Shown here: positions 34,101-46,400 of the stretch, one piece after another
Position numbering within the stretch: position 1 is the first letter of the stretch
Layout of the letters: each line of letters opens with the position of its first letter
Source of the DNA: Monocercomonoides exilis
Lineage: Eukaryota; Preaxostyla; Oxymonadida; Polymastigidae
Reading direction: 5' to 3'
Assembly (NCBI GenBank): GCA_001643675.2
Contig: LSRY02000004.1
Span: 874,001-938,000, forward strand
DNA length: 64,000 bases
Notes under the pieces: generated by a model
What the model was told of the DNA's origin: nothing
Seen by the model: only the letters and a program-made list of their open reading frames with translations
Databases searched by the model: none
Translations under genes and position numbers: made by a program

Positions 34101-34264
34101 TTTTCACCAATAAATCTTAATGTTGCGTGCTTTTTTGATATGCCCTTAGAATTTAAAACAATGTCGCATGACTGGTCTCTTCCAATATCGATTGTATCTG
34201 TTTCTAATTGGTAAACATGATTATGCCCAATTAATCGTCCATAAATATGAGTTCTTTGCGACAT
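28181..34264 (-). CDS. FHA-domain coiled-coil protein (FHAD1/CEP170-like layout)
   Basis: A single exon of 2027 residues from an ATG at 34264. Residues 1-106 form an FHA phosphothreonine-binding domain with the conserved residues in place: GRD (28-30), S43-x-x-H46, NSRNG (65-69), VN (72-73) and GDNIRFG. A disordered Ser/Pro part follows (PPEPPPPPKP near 280). There are several charged helices: about 370-450, 540-590, 1130-1200, and a long uninterrupted Glu/Arg/Lys helix about 1365-1570 likely to be a coiled coil or single alpha helix. The C-terminus is basic and disordered. In FHAD1 and CEP170 an N-terminal FHA domain with long coils marks centrosomal, basal-body or cytoskeletal proteins; that role is inferred here. 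It is divergent from the giant Ser-rich gene with 203 bp between starts. The purine-rich coil region gives many antisense shadow frames. Confidence 0.85.
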   Translation of the reverse strand: MSQRTHIYGRLIGHNHVYQLETDTIDIGRDQSCDIVLNSKGISKKHATLRFIGENGERCELYDNNSRNGSYVNGERISSEKHSLEQGDNIRFGLDIASFKFEFTNPKAIARTKPEIAKMLNAKASSSGKPNANSERPRHWLEMDPSSLPVAGMSSAQMAEQNARNSLSGQIRYGRNFEASEGVGGKRGSTIMSMPDFSPSEQSGAFRFDARRSSSDPSSSSSPLMSTMRSSFPFPSTSEQFQSQTSPAGKSSSGIGTSPQVLRTLNLRDLDQAIPLNPPEPPPPPKPIQYKRRSRFAKDNAEREVNSGYDPYSQNSWGSDGVYADDALYRQRQNEINRFDSSFTDINSLQQVRNEDRPLSGRGEMLEQWERRLRKGEEMNARKRERERVELEKERNQMKLDILKEKEKRAEQNETEERKKRIAAEEENEKMKKDLLLKLDQFQQQQKQQEQQKGKTQNTQIPTSSQTPPSSISPGLPLTSPLVIPIITQPFPQPQQSSAFTPEAQLLTALLSKAHSHTEKADPFVERHLTSMQMRERESDVRRAELEEEAKVRKEEEIRRMKEMLAKEEGKKEALRDVILYEKLREANTKRVKWKPRVDQMEEPDEKYGDKRSKQMNKSSRISLRDRRLKDSFHTNDEDLEENWSKLKVVQRIYSIATSAHNAIAFLVQQQTDPSFDSKSSSTQFPYQHYQFDQIQSSHPYRNQLPTLASLANPHIQHFPSFPSQPIVAADPVEERMHLAMSMRQLEQANQTLLLFDPAANDGLALIGKINNDDEHKKQIKERAKEEKEKQINFEMKEKELDGLFEKYKSDANAAAKENDRLKQLLKVYNIKPDSFWRVGQLEAKEQSINQINSSRKEKNDDDGAINPMEDSQNSDENYSKPGSSESNEDKEEERIIKERKQNELKELTSMIQQMKELTSLENEDIAFLKDVSERYMQANGDITPHSINPNVTSSSSSSSSELTSKGSNSRFGEKNECGFTAFNALSPATSSILPKQKNSMKELDSILHSYHVSTYLSGILSSQINHWKQLYSQYTTLSEKKSALETAENEKESMLTSANKEFAWRMSDYLMNLLRISVGEKEWKAQTELQTDRNEDENENDKKLERKGKESEVREMRQSENKESQSSVISSRVVNGAQLITQLHEEMMTVCAIKSRERTKQEQIQCLKEEIQRLQIEKERLLKESKDENVKNNETDSKYYEAEFQKLKNEIRLLREMTDGEKVANMSESMISLHDSLWREAQERDNLKLNLKERIETGVEPHLSRRETEKEKGNVPQIFLQNERNSENRERMFDDAKEIAQFPKQKQRTNSSYSHPFEKREIEKNSKAIHSSLKDEKYQASSFSSKPTVEDEYNSIMERWRMMDELRAKLQREKEMNEAAAERQREADELIRQQLLRKKEEQRLEMIRQKRREEEERERMKREEEEQRRLEEEAEEEERRAKEEEERKRLLEEQYLAREEARRQRREERRRRREEEEKKRIIEEERRAQEKERRRQEAEEKERNRKEEEEREKEKMRRQYEEEERMRKEAEAARENAEREQRIAEENRRERERENELNEQIFLNRKLTSADYDGVGFRQSPPRMSNELDPSTKSSSRFSPSRGSTPDLNNHSHQSFEQDSSEINTMQGADDRSSERSNKRSNLSQTDSRLSPSPILTSSQQRVRFQLQPDTWSSVTIEEEERKKENEAKMKEEQRKWRKRIKTLSMPKMHADNALQKNSSTRGGFSHNDSMGQNGKNNGTIKAFSQKPLENAGNAKRAMSSIGSIQLESNKEGILMNVLPEESKPSLSSEEEKSFQPSTISERKPLEEAGPVDLKTDSSLQKALDRSKTVTPSASSSLAIAHPQNEAQFQQPIDEKMKRDNSNVKENVQDASIEKPKDSVKMQSEETLEETEGHPQTQKLMKEFDSLTLDWQQLKEKMKASPSVFRQTFSPTRLSPFSETVSEVQSANKSFSLTTATPARAAYNIQAQRTHQRMQARKQMASHPPSSLSAPSASNRTQSSIGRPKNYLMKQESGKSSKLPHINENV

Positions 34265-34467
34265 TTATCTTTATCAAAATATTAATTTTGAAATATACAA
34301 TGTTTTTATAACTATTTTGTTTATCAGTTTTTTATTTGTCAATTATTTAAAATTCAATTTTAATTCATGTCCCATACACAACTTTATTTCGTATTTATTC
34401 CTCAAGTTACTGGTCAGGATCAGGCAAGCTAACCGTTATCATTTTTTGTGATAACCAAAACGCAAAA
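34265..34467. promoter_or_regulatory. Divergent promoter with a perfect GTTATCA/TGATAAC palindrome
   Basis: 203 bp lies between two start codons. GTTATCA (34435-34441) and TGATAAC (34449-34455) are exact reverse complements around TTTTTTG, ending 12 bases before the giant gene's ATG. On the other side the FHA gene start is preceded by TTTTGATAAAGATAA, which carries two GATAA words. This could be a dimeric transcription-factor site, an initiator element or a 5'-UTR hairpin. Confidence 0.45.
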
Positions 34468-37400
34468 ATGAACAGAATATTATTTGAGCACCCAATGATG
34501 AAGTCTTTCAATCAAAGATTGCAGGATACGGCCTTTTCTTACGGTTTTAATGCATTAATAATTTATTTGATTGTTTTTCATTTACTCGCTTTGTTATTCA
34601 TTAAGCTTTTATAAACACCTTTCGAGACATTTACAAAGAACTTCTTGATCCCGAAATATATGCTCAATTCGATTGTTTGAAGCAATAGTTCAATTATTTT
34701 TTCATTTTAAATTTTTCTTTTAGCCGCTCTTCCACCTCAATACAGATCACGTCATTCTCATGAATTCGGCATAAATATTATTTTCCTTATGTACGAAATA
34801 TTTTTTCCGTTCAGTTCACTTTTTTCATCAATGAATTTATTTTTTTTCCAAGACTCGGAGAACTTTTCTTTTCAACAAGATTAGACAGACATAGGCCGAC
34901 AGAAAGACTTTACAATCAAAGTTTTTATTATTAATATTATGTTTTGCTTTTCTTTAATTTTTATTTAACAATCATTAGCAATACTTCATGATTTATTGAA
35001 TCATGTTCCTCATTATACGGTTGCTGCATTTTTTGGGGTTTGCTGACATTCTTTATTTCTCTTTCTAACACTCTTTATAAACGCTATTTGCAAAATTAAC
35101 GTTTTCGATAATAAGGTTGTAAACCAAGCCTTACACCCAGGTGAAAATGCATTGTTATCATCAGTTTATATTTTGACTTTTGCTGCCAATACTATGTTTT
35201 TACCTCAACATAGTCACATGGATGGTGTTGGGAAAAGTGGAGGGCAGATGAGACACAGAGGTTTTGTCGAAGGGCTTGTTCCAGCAATTGGAATAGGCTC
35301 ATCCAGCTTATCAAATGCCGTCTTATGTGATGGAAGATATCAGTGCGTCCGGTTGATGGAGCGAATGTTTGACACAACTCATCCTCTTCGGCGGATGAAA
35401 GACGAAGGAGACACGGGGCTTCTTTTTGTGCAGCTGATAAAAGACGAGAAGAAGCGTCAGAGAGAAATGATGAACTCGTCGCGAATGCTCAAAAGTGGAT
35501 CGGCAACTGAAAGAGGGCATAGAAGCGATTCTCGCACTAAAAGCTTGTCTCCGGCATCTTCTTCTCCTTCTTCTATCTCACCTGATAGAAGCAACTCAAA
35601 CAAGAAAGCAGCAGCGTCACTTGAATCAGACAAGGAGAATTCATCAACCGAAGCAAAAACAGAGGGTAAAAACGAACATTCAGGCCGCTCTGCCAGTTCT
35701 TCTTCCTCTTCTTCGCACAAGAAGAGCCGGAAGAAGCACAGCAGCCCGATCAACACGCTGGGTCCCTTTTCGGAAGTGATGTCGAAGCTGTCGCAGCTGG
35801 CAAAGCACCAAAACTCGAAGGATGAGCTGCCCGAGGATTCGAAGACGATTGCAGATGTGTGTGAGGAAGAAGCGAGGAAGGACAAAGAGTTGATTGAGAA
35901 ACTGAAGGAAGAGAAGAAAGAGCGGAAGGAGAAAGCGAGCGAGAAGAAGAAGAAGAAGCTGATAGACAAGAAGCTGAACGAAGACATCCGGTTCCACACG
36001 CTTTTCGGGAACGACTTCACAACAGAGCTGAAGACTTTGATGCTGATCGATGGAGAGAAAGAGATTATGATGTCTTTTTTCTTCGATGACACACACCAGA
36101 CATACATCGAACACTATGATGCTGAGAAGACACAGCGTCGGAAAGAAAAAGAAGAGAAGCGGAAGAAGATGCGGGCAGCGTCGTCAGCTTCCGTGGCAGC
36201 AGCAGGACAATTGCAAAAGGATGGAGCAAATGCATTACCTGGTTCACCTGCTTCGCCTTCCTCGCCTGGAATGCACGGGGTGAATGCATCAGACAGCAAG
36301 GCAATCACAGAAGAGATCCGGAAGCGGTACGGGAAAGAGCAGGCGCGGCAGCGGCTGAAGATGAAAGGGGTGAGAGGATCTAGTGACACAATGGCGCTGA
36401 ACACGTACATCATATCGCAGAGAGCAAGAAGCCGCCTGCTGCTTCCGAAGCTGCAGTCGGAGGTGTCGTATATTCCGCATCTGAATGTGTTCCATTCATC
36501 CACGAAGACACTCACACAGGAGATGGAAGACATTGCAGTGAAGACGATTTCAAACCGAAAAGAGAAAAGCATAGAGTCTTTATCGGCTGAGTCATCTTCT
36601 TCATATTCTTCCACTTCATCATCATCATCATCTTCTTCTACTTCTTCCTCTACCTCATCTTTCCCTTCAAACATTGGCGTCTCCAACCTTTCCACTCTCT
36701 GCCCTTCCATTTCCTCCACATTCCCCTCTATTTCTGTCACAGGCGCCATTGAAAACCTCTGCCGCCAGCCGCGCTGCATCCATTCTGATGGCTCAAAGGA
36801 GGCATTTTACTACCAGGCACCAGGAAAAATCACGCATAACACGCCTATCTATTACTCAGACCAGTTCATGTCGATGGTGAATCAGAGGAGCCCTGCTTCG
36901 TCGTCATTGCCCTTGCCGACAGTTTCGCCTCCTGCAGTTGTGAAAACAGGGGAGAAGAAGAATGGAAATGGAAGTTCATCATCATCATCATCATCTTCTT
37001 CTTCTTCTTCTCGCCCCACAAAGCGATGGAAAGGCCATTTGTTTGAGTCTGAATCCATCACGTTCCAGTCATGGCTCTCACAGATGGTTGATGATGCGAT
37101 CTCAGTCACTGTGCTACACGCACTGCAGAGCAAGCCTTCGCTGTGGGGCGATAAAAGCTCGAGAAGAGTGGAGAAATCAGACCAGGCGAGAAGAAAAGAC
37201 GAGGCAAGAGAAGCGAAAGATGGAAAAGACGGCAAAGAAGTTAAAGATTCGAAAGAAGTGGTGGAAAAAGAAGGGAAAGGAGGAAGAACAGGAAGCGATG
37301 GGTTGTCTGAAACAGGCACACAAAGTCCGAACAGCAGAAAGGGAGTTGCTGGAGCGATGGTGTCACCTTCATCATCCTCCTCCTCATCATCATCGAGAGG

Positions 37401-40400
37401 TGGAGGAGGATCAGGCCAGCTGCCGCTCACTGCATCATCTGCACCCACTCAATCACCCCGTGACTCCATCCCTTCTTCAACACAATCACCTCATCCTTCT
37501 TCCTTCGAAGAGGGCAAAGATGGGAAACTAAATGTTCCATTATCCCCTTATCAGCCTTTAATGTCCCTTCAGACTGTACTCTCGAACTTGTCTGTTCAAA
37601 ACAACTCATCCACCAACCTCCCCTCACTCACCCCTCAATCCCCCGATGGCACCATCTCCTTCTCCCCGCTCAACTCCCCCTCTTTCCCTACTTCCCCCAC
37701 GTCCCCTTCCTCTGACAACATATCCCAGTTCCACCGCTCAGCTTCTGTTCCTCGCACTTTGTCTCCTGTCTCCACATTCAGCTACGAGTCCTTCGTCTCT
37801 GCCTCTTCCGCCTCTGGCAGCCACCTCCGCCTGCACCCGAGCCGCCGCCAGCTTCCGCTCCAACTGCGTTCTTTTCCCTCGCTCTATCTCATCAGCCCTG
37901 CTGTACATGATGCCCTCTTAACACACACAGACTGGGCGAAAGTGATTCTGGATGATGCTCCTGCCCCCCAGGTGTATCAGCAGGCGTCGATGGCACAGGC
38001 GTTGAAGGCAGGTCTGGAGCAGTTCATGGGAGATTCGATAGCCCTGTCGATTTTGACAGCACAGGGCGATGACAGCACGTGCGATGCATCGGCTGATGAT
38101 CAGAGCTTCCACTCACCCATGGCGTCGAATAGAGACAATGTTAGTCGCACGAAGATTATGCCATTGGTACAGCAAAATCAGCAAAGTCAACAAAATCAAC
38201 AAAACCTGCAAAATCTGCCAAGTCAGTTTAGTCAGCAAAATGTACAGTCTTCTCATTCATCTGTGTCTCCAGCTTCGCCTCTTTCTCCGCTTTCTCCATC
38301 GTCTTCACGGTTTCTTCCGAATAAGACACCACGATCAACAGGAAGTGGAAGCGGAAATGTTTCTATGCAAAATCAGATAAGTTCAGGAAATAAGATGATG
38401 AGTGGTGAAGATGTTGATTCACAACAACAAGAAGATGGAAACTTAAGCACTTCAAATGATGTTGTATCTTCTTCTTCTTCTTCTTCTTCTTCTTCCGCAT
38501 CATCATCATCATCATCGTCTCCTCCCCCTCCTCCTTATTCCTCTCAATTAAGCCAATCATCCACCATTCCATTACCAGATCAATCACAAACCCAAATCCA
38601 AATCCAATCACAATCTCAATCACAATCACAATCTCCTTCTCAATCTCCTTCTCAATCACAATCACAACCCGCTCCTCCACTCCGCCAAGCCATCTCCAAT
38701 CTCCAGCTGATGTCGATTTCCATGCCTTATTCCTCAGACAACACACAAAAACACCAAATCCGAGGCAATTCGTCGCCCAGCCTCAGAAACGGACCTTTTT
38801 CTATGGGGCTTCAGCCGGAAAATGCTCCGACCCCTCTTTCTCCTGTGATCACTCATCAGCAACTGCCGTCTCCTGCTCCTCTTCCTCTTCTTCCTTCTCT
38901 TCCTCCTTCTCTTCCTCCTTCTCTTCCGCTTGCACAGCAAGGAATGAGTCAAGGGAAGCAGTCATCTGAGGATGTTGATGAAGCCGATCATGTTTCTCCT
39001 TCATTTAATGAAGAACACGAAAGAGAAAAAAGAGAAGGAGAAGGAGAAGGCGAAAGAGAAAGAGAAAGAGAAAGAGAGAAAGAAGGAGATGAACAAGATG
39101 ATCAACATACACCTCCACCACAACAACATCATCATCAGAAGATAAACCTTCTTAACTTACCTACTTCTGATGAAATGACTTCACTTCATCATTCACGTTC
39201 ACCATCACACGCATCACACGAAAACTTACCCACTTCACATGATCCTTCATCATCATCTTCTTCTTCCTCTTCCTCTTCCTCTTCCTCCTCCTCCTCCTCT
39301 TCTTCTTCTTCTTCTTCTTCTTCTTCTGCAATTCACAGCGCTCGCAAACACTACTCCATCCTCCCGCCGCCTATGCTCCGCCAGAACCAAGCCGCTTCTT
39401 TATTCACTCCAATGCAACCTTCTCCTTTCAAACCTTCTCCTACTCCTTCCTTCTCTTCTTCTTCTTCTTCTTCCTCCTCCTCCTCTTCTTCTTCTTCTCA
39501 TTTCCCCTCTGGATCTGCTTGCCCCACCCCTCCCTTTTCTCCATCATCTGCCCATCTCAACAGTCTCATCTCTTCACACAAGCAACTCGGCAAACGCATC
39601 TTCACCGCCCTTTCTCTCTCAACAAACAAACAAGCCAGGTTCTTCATGCAGCTTACCACTATTCAAAAAGTCATTGCTTTGACTTCTTTGAAATCGCTAT
39701 CCAGAAATCGCATTTCGGTGGTTCCGCGCCCTCTTCCTTCTCCTCCTGTGTCAAATCCAACCAGCCAAATATCACTGCAGAAGGTTGAAACACACAGTCA
39801 AGCGAATAATCAAAATTATCATCCATCGTCTTCTTCTTCTTCTTCTTCTTCTTCTGGTGTGGTTGTTGCACAAGGAAAATTGGATGATGAGAACCAATCA
39901 ATCGATGAGAAAAGCCTACACCCAATTGGCTTTGCAGCACTTGTCCCTCCTCTCGTTGCTTCGAATGCTTCTGCTTTTACTGCTTCTTCTTCCTCTTCCT
40001 CTTCTTCAACCTCTTCTTCTTCTTCACCAACACCCACTCAATCACCCCAGACAAGGCCTCCAATGCCTCCCCTGGGGCGTATACATGAAAGACAGGCTTC
40101 GAACTCCAATCAAATACCTTCCATTCTATCCCCTCACAACGACGAAGACCCACTCAATGAAATGATGCAACTCCCGAATTTTTCTATGTATGCTCCGAAT
40201 TCTTCTTCTTCTCCTTCTTCTGTTAATAATTCAACTATTTCCAATGCTCATTCAGCCAATTTTTCGTCAAACTCTCATTTGCCCTTCAATTCCCTCACCC
40301 ACTCCACATCCACTAATGTCCTACCAACACAAAAGAATCAATCACATTCAGAAAATAACAATAACAATAATACTTCACAGCCCCACCTTCACCCCGCACC

Positions 40401-43400
40401 TCAGCTCTCTATCTTCACCTCTTTTGCCTCTGGCGCTTTCACCCCGAAACCAAAGGGAAATAACATGAACAGACACGCTTCTTATTCAAGCATCCCCACA
40501 AATTCGGCTTTGATGGGATCAAATGAAGACAATGCCATTTCATCCAGTACTGTTCCAGGTTCTTCTTCTTCTTCTGCCATTGACGGCTCTTCATTGCCAC
40601 TCGGCAATAAAAACCCTTCCTTTGGTTTGCTTCCCAAATCTGTTCCTCCTCCCTTTGCCTCTTCGTATGAGCAGGACATTATGGCGAAGAAACACGTGCC
40701 TTCACTCAACAAACTCTCATATTTGGTTTCAAAGGAACCAAGAACTGTATCAAAAGTACTGGCAGCATATACGTTTGGCTCTGGAATGGCTCAGCCTTCT
40801 TCGTCTTCGTCATCATCATCCTCCTCCTCTGCTCCTTCATCCTCTCCCTCATCTTCTTCCTCCTCATCATCAGCATTATCAGCCCATCCCTCCATCACCC
40901 CCTCTCCGCCCTTGGCCACACCGCACAACGACCTCTCCCACAACACATCTGGTGCTAACAAATCACTCCTCTCTCTCCAGCTGGACTTGAAAGACCTCCC
41001 CTCTGCCCTCACCTTAATCCTCTGCAAGTTCTATCTCCACCGCCTCTCCCGCACCTTCTGCACGTCTGACAGCATCGAAGCTATGCGTGTGGCTCTTGTT
41101 GAGCTCGAAGTCATTTATTCGCTCGACCCGCCACAGCGTGGGCTTATCAGAGGGCAGAACTCTCTGCGCCGTTTTCTCGCACTCAGAAACAGGATGCCCC
41201 CTCTGACAGAAGAAGAAGCTGAACTAGCGCTTCAAAAAAAATGGATGTTGGCAGAAGAGGCGATGAGGAAGTCACTTACGGCGCAGCTGAAGGACTCTGT
41301 GAAGAAGAAAGGGTGTGGCGGAAGAAAGAAGGATTATTCAGACAAAAAGGGGACATATTCTGTGAAGCACAGTGCGAGGGGCAAAGGCACATTCAGCACG
41401 CTCTCCAGCATCAACGCCACCACCACCATCAACAACTACCAGATGGGCACGATAACTTCGCTGGGGACAAGCGGAAGCGGAGGTTATCTTGACGGCACGT
41501 GGAAGTCGGGGGACAATAACTCCACCGTTCCGCAACCGGATGCTGGGCAGACGGTGATGTTTGACCAATCTCCAGTTGTTTCTCAGCTGCGTCTTCCGAA
41601 AGGGATGGCGAATCTGAGCTATGCCCCTTTCATTCAGAAGGTGTTTGTGTCCTCTTTCTTTCCCAATGAAGTGGAGGCGCTGGAAGAGCTGTCGATTGAC
41701 GAGATTATCTTCTGTGACCGCACAACGTGGGGCAAAGTGACTGACTCGTTGAAAACAGACGGATGGCGCAAGACGTCCACATACATGCTGTCTTCATTTG
41801 TGGGAGGGAGGCCAACTGATTGGATTCTGAAGACATTTCCAGGGAATGCAGCGACTCTTACCACAGCTGGCGGATATGGTGGATATGGTAGTGGAAGCGG
41901 AGGTGGGGGTGGGGGTGGCGGAGGAAGTGGAGGCATAGGAGGCACAGAGATGGGAATGAGCATCCCTTCGAACTGCTCTTCGCCTGGTGCCACATCGTAT
42001 CCTCCTCTGTCTCCACCAAACTTGCAGGGAAGTCCCAGTGTGGGTGAGGAACAAGCGCTGAACGACAACTACCGCAATGTCCAAGCAGACCCGTTGAGAT
42101 CAAAGGAGTTGATGCTAACATCTTCCCAGGGCAATGCAGAGGCGATGCAGAAGTTTCCGTCAATGGAGGCACTTGAGAGCGATCAGAACTGCAACAGCAA
42201 CTGCAATCTAAAGACTGAGCTGGAGACAATATCGTCTACACAGGCGAGGCTTTCAGAGAAATACGATCTGGAAGCGTTGATAGAAGAATTTCCCTCGTCT
42301 GTTCTGGACATCATACACCCAACATTCACCCAGCTGAAGCACATCCACCCATCTCGCACTTTCAACATCAGCATCCCTGCATCCAACATGCGCTTAGCAC
42401 CCACTTCTTTCTCTCTGCTTCTTTCTCTCCTGTCGCTCCTCAACCGCAACATGTCTGGCGTGGTCACAGCTTTTGTGGCTGAATGGATATTCTCAGCGAA
42501 TCCGTCTGCGAAATTGCAGCACTCCACATTCACCATCCCTTCTTCGCGAGCCTCTTTTTTGCAACAGCAACAGCAACAACAACAACAACAGCTTTCACAG
42601 CGCTATGTCATTTCTCCGACTCTTCTCTACTCTAAACTGCAGAACCACATGTGGATATGCGATGTGCTGGGCTCGCATCTTGCTCTGCCATACACTTCGC
42701 AGTCTGCCCTTGTGTTTGACAAGATCAAAGAATACGAACACGAGCTGCTGATGGTGTCTCTCGCCGCCAATTTGTTCAACGCACAGAACTTCTTCTGGTC
42801 CTTCACTGAGGCATATCTTTCACCTTATTATTTTCCACAGGCAGGCAATGCTAACAATTCTTCCAGTAATCCTCAGCCTTCTGCTGCCAGCTCACCCACT
42901 GTCAGCACTATACAGATGCCTGCCTCTGTCATCAACGAATCCAACAATTACTATCATTCTCATCATAAAACATCGCATCAGCAACAACAACAACAGATAC
43001 AGCAGCAGCAACAGCAGCAGTTTCAAGGTGCTGGCTTAGCTGGTTCCAATAGCTATCCACCAAATCCTACTTCAGATGCCTCTCTTCCTCCGCTTTCTCC
43101 CCTCTCCCCTCTTTCCAATGTTCCAACTCCAACTGCTTCTCCAAATTTCCCTTCGGTTTCGTCGCCTTATGCACATCGCACCTCATTCCAGGGACATAAC
43201 CCACATCCTGAATATTCTTCCTCCTCATCGTCATCTTCTTCTTCTTCTTCTTATTCAGGAACTGATTGTGATAGAGGAGAAAACAATACCCAACAGAATA
43301 ACAATAACAACAGTAATAATCGTCCTTCATATGATCCAGCCGAAGATATTCTTCTTCCTTTGTCTCCTCCTCCTTTCTCTCCATACACTGAGATCCTGCC

Positions 43401-46400
43401 TCCAATGTCACCTGCCCTTCCTTCCATTCAAATGCCTGCTCATCAGATGCCTTTAACTCTTCCCCCATCAACCACTGCTCCTCTGTCAGTGAGTCAAACA
43501 TCTTCGCCAGGAAATGAAAAATTGTCTCCTGTTTCATCTTCATCGTCGTCTTCTTCGTCTTCGTCTTTCACATTGGCCGCATCATCGTCTTCATCAGCTT
43601 TCTCTTCATCATCATCATCCTCTTTTTCTTCTTCTTCAGCTTCTTCTGCTTCTTCCTCTTCATCTTCATTTCAGCCTTCATCGAATGCTCTTTCTGATGC
43701 CCAGACTGCTCTTCTATCTCCCACTCATTCATCACACGACATGTCATCTTCGCTTTTCTCTCCAAAAATGCGAAGAATTGCCTATCCTTTGAATGAGAAC
43801 AAGCAACAAAACGCCGCTTTTTATAACTCAACTGCATCAGTCACTTCGTCTCCTTCATCTCAGTCACCTCTCTCTTCCCCATCTCAAACGGCTTCTGTTG
43901 CTTCTTCCTCATCTTCAACGTCATCATCTTCTTCTTCTTCCATGTCACCAAATTCTGCCCCTCACCCTTCAAAATCCAGCCATCCACCGAACAACACCTC
44001 CACAGCCCTAGCTGTTCAAACTGCCCCCTTCGTCTTGCCCACTCTTCCCTTCCGCCCATCCGATGCTGCCTTCAAACTGGGCAACTCTGTCATCATCCCT
44101 CTCCTCACTCCAAAACACATCAGCACCACGTCTGCCACCAGCGGCGGGACAACCGGCATTTCACAGAACATGGCGACATCTGCTCCTCCTAACTGGCCTC
44201 TGTTTATGGCAGAGACGGTGCTGTCATTTGTGATTTTGAGCTATCTTTCATTGCTGACTGGCTGGGGCGTGTGGGCTGAAGGAGCAGAAGGGTTTTATAA
44301 GTCGCTGTATAAACTGGATGAAAAGAAGACATGGAGAAAGAGAAGGAAGGAGAGAAAAGAGAAAGAGAAAAAGGAAAAAGAAAGGAAAGAAGCAGAAAAC
44401 CAAAAAGGAAACAGCTCATTCCTTGTGCATGACCCAATCAAAGGGAAGCTTGTTCCAATTCCTCAGCACTTGACAGCATTCCGTATGACTCCCTTTGGCC
44501 CCTGGATCTCCAATCCTCCCCCTCAAATGTGCACAACACGCTCAATCGAGAGGAACATGATCGCTTCTCCGCTGCGCTCGTTGTCTCCTCATTTGAACAC
44601 TGACAGAAGCGTCGCTTCAATTGACAGCAGCGGCAGCAACTTGGACTCGTCCCCTCAGGAGCTGATGCCGCTGACACAGTACAGAATTGCCATGTCTTAT
44701 CTCTACACTATTTCCCCACATCCGGCTGCCTGTGCCTTTCGTGGCGTGAGCTTTGAGAAGCGCTTCCACGAGATCAACTTCAATGGAGCACTGCAAATTG
44801 CACTGGACATTCGATACTTCCTCATTCTGATCACTCGTGTGTGCAATGTGTCTGTTAGAGTGTTGTTGGGAACAGTTAGATCTATTCGTGTGCCTGTGAT
44901 GCTTCAAGCGATGCAGCGGTTGTTGCTGATTTTGGCAGGGTGTGGGAATGCAACAGCAGATGATATTGATGAAAATGGAGGTGATGGTGTTGGAAGTGGT
45001 GATGAAAAAAATGCAAGAGTTAATGAAGATGAAATTGGAAGTTCTGCAAATTTGAACAAAACAAAAGAGAAAAACATTAGTGCTGATAGTCTTCAAAGCG
45101 CAAGTGGAAGCAGCGGTTCATTGCCTCCAGTTATTGATGAACAGGGCCGAAAGAGGAAAAATGAAGGAGCTTCAGAAAGCAACGCTACTCTGAAAGCGAA
45201 GGAAAGCTACAGGCGAAAGATCAATCTGAAGGGAATCAACATGCATGAGATGAGTGATGTTGCTATTGGTGAACGCAAGCTGAGCCGCAGGCGTGTACCA
45301 GATAGTGAGATAGGCAGTGCGTGGGGAGAGTATGCGCAGATGAGGCTGGCAACACATAGAAGGATGGAGATGACACTGCGCATGCTGGGATCCGACCTTC
45401 CAACAGCGCCGATGCTGCCGTGGTACAAAGCGATGCGACTGACGCGGACAATCTCGGCTGTTGCAGTAGAAGAAGACGAATCAGACAGAAGCCCAGGAAT
45501 GTCTGTGAAGAGCGAGGCAGAGAAGAGAGAGAGGAGCGAAAGCGAAGAAGGAAGCAAGAAAAGATCGCGCAATTCTCCACAGCCACGTTTTGCCTCTCCT
45601 CCTAGGTTCAATCCATCATCGAGGTTTATGGCAGATCCACATCCAGTCTTGTCGTGTGTCATCCCAATCTGCGATGAAGAGAGTGCAAAGGGAATACTGT
45701 CCTATCCAATGCTTCCCAACTCTCCCAATCTGTCGCCTTCGCAACGGAGCCTGAGCCAAGAAATGAGCAAACAAGGGCTGCTTGGCCACTCACCATCAAC
45801 ATCGTCTTCTTCGATGCTGACGATGACTGAGCTTGACTCAGCGTTTGATTGGGCATCTCTGCATTCTCCGCTCTACACACCACATTCATCACATCTGCCA
45901 GCAACAAACAAATCACTTTCAATGGGAAATAGCAAGACACCTAGAAGTGGTTCAGACATAAATTCAAAAGGGAATAAATTGAAAAATGAGCCAAAGTCAG
46001 CGAGAAGAAGCAGGACACATCTCACAAAGGAGGAAAGAGAGAAAAGGCAAATGTTTGACAAGAACATTGCACCACATCTGAAGGAAACAGAAGAAAAGAT
46101 GAATGAGCGGAAGAGAAGAGAAAGAAGGAGAAGAAGAAGAGATTCGAATGAACCACGCAGAAGACACAGAAGAGGAGGCAAAGAGAAAGGGCGAAGTCGC
46201 GTGATGGTTGTGAAGAGGAAAGGAACGTCCCATCAGTTACATCCTGACAGCTCCTCAGAAACAATCCATCCATCTAATTCACAGCAGCAGTTCCGCCCAT
46301 TCTCGCCCACAATGCCAATGATGATGCAGGCTCCGTTCTCTCCAACGATGGGATATCAGATGTTTCCTCCACCATCACTGCCACAAACATCGTTACAAAA

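Noticed and set aside
35152-35193. TTG start for the giant protein
   Set aside because: A non-ATG start is unlikely in a eukaryote. The frame is open upstream to a splice acceptor and continues into five phase-compatible exons.
38570-38700. CRISPR-like or tandem spacer array from repeated CAATCACAATC words
   Set aside because: It is an in-frame Gln/Ser dipeptide tract within the giant gene; no spacers.
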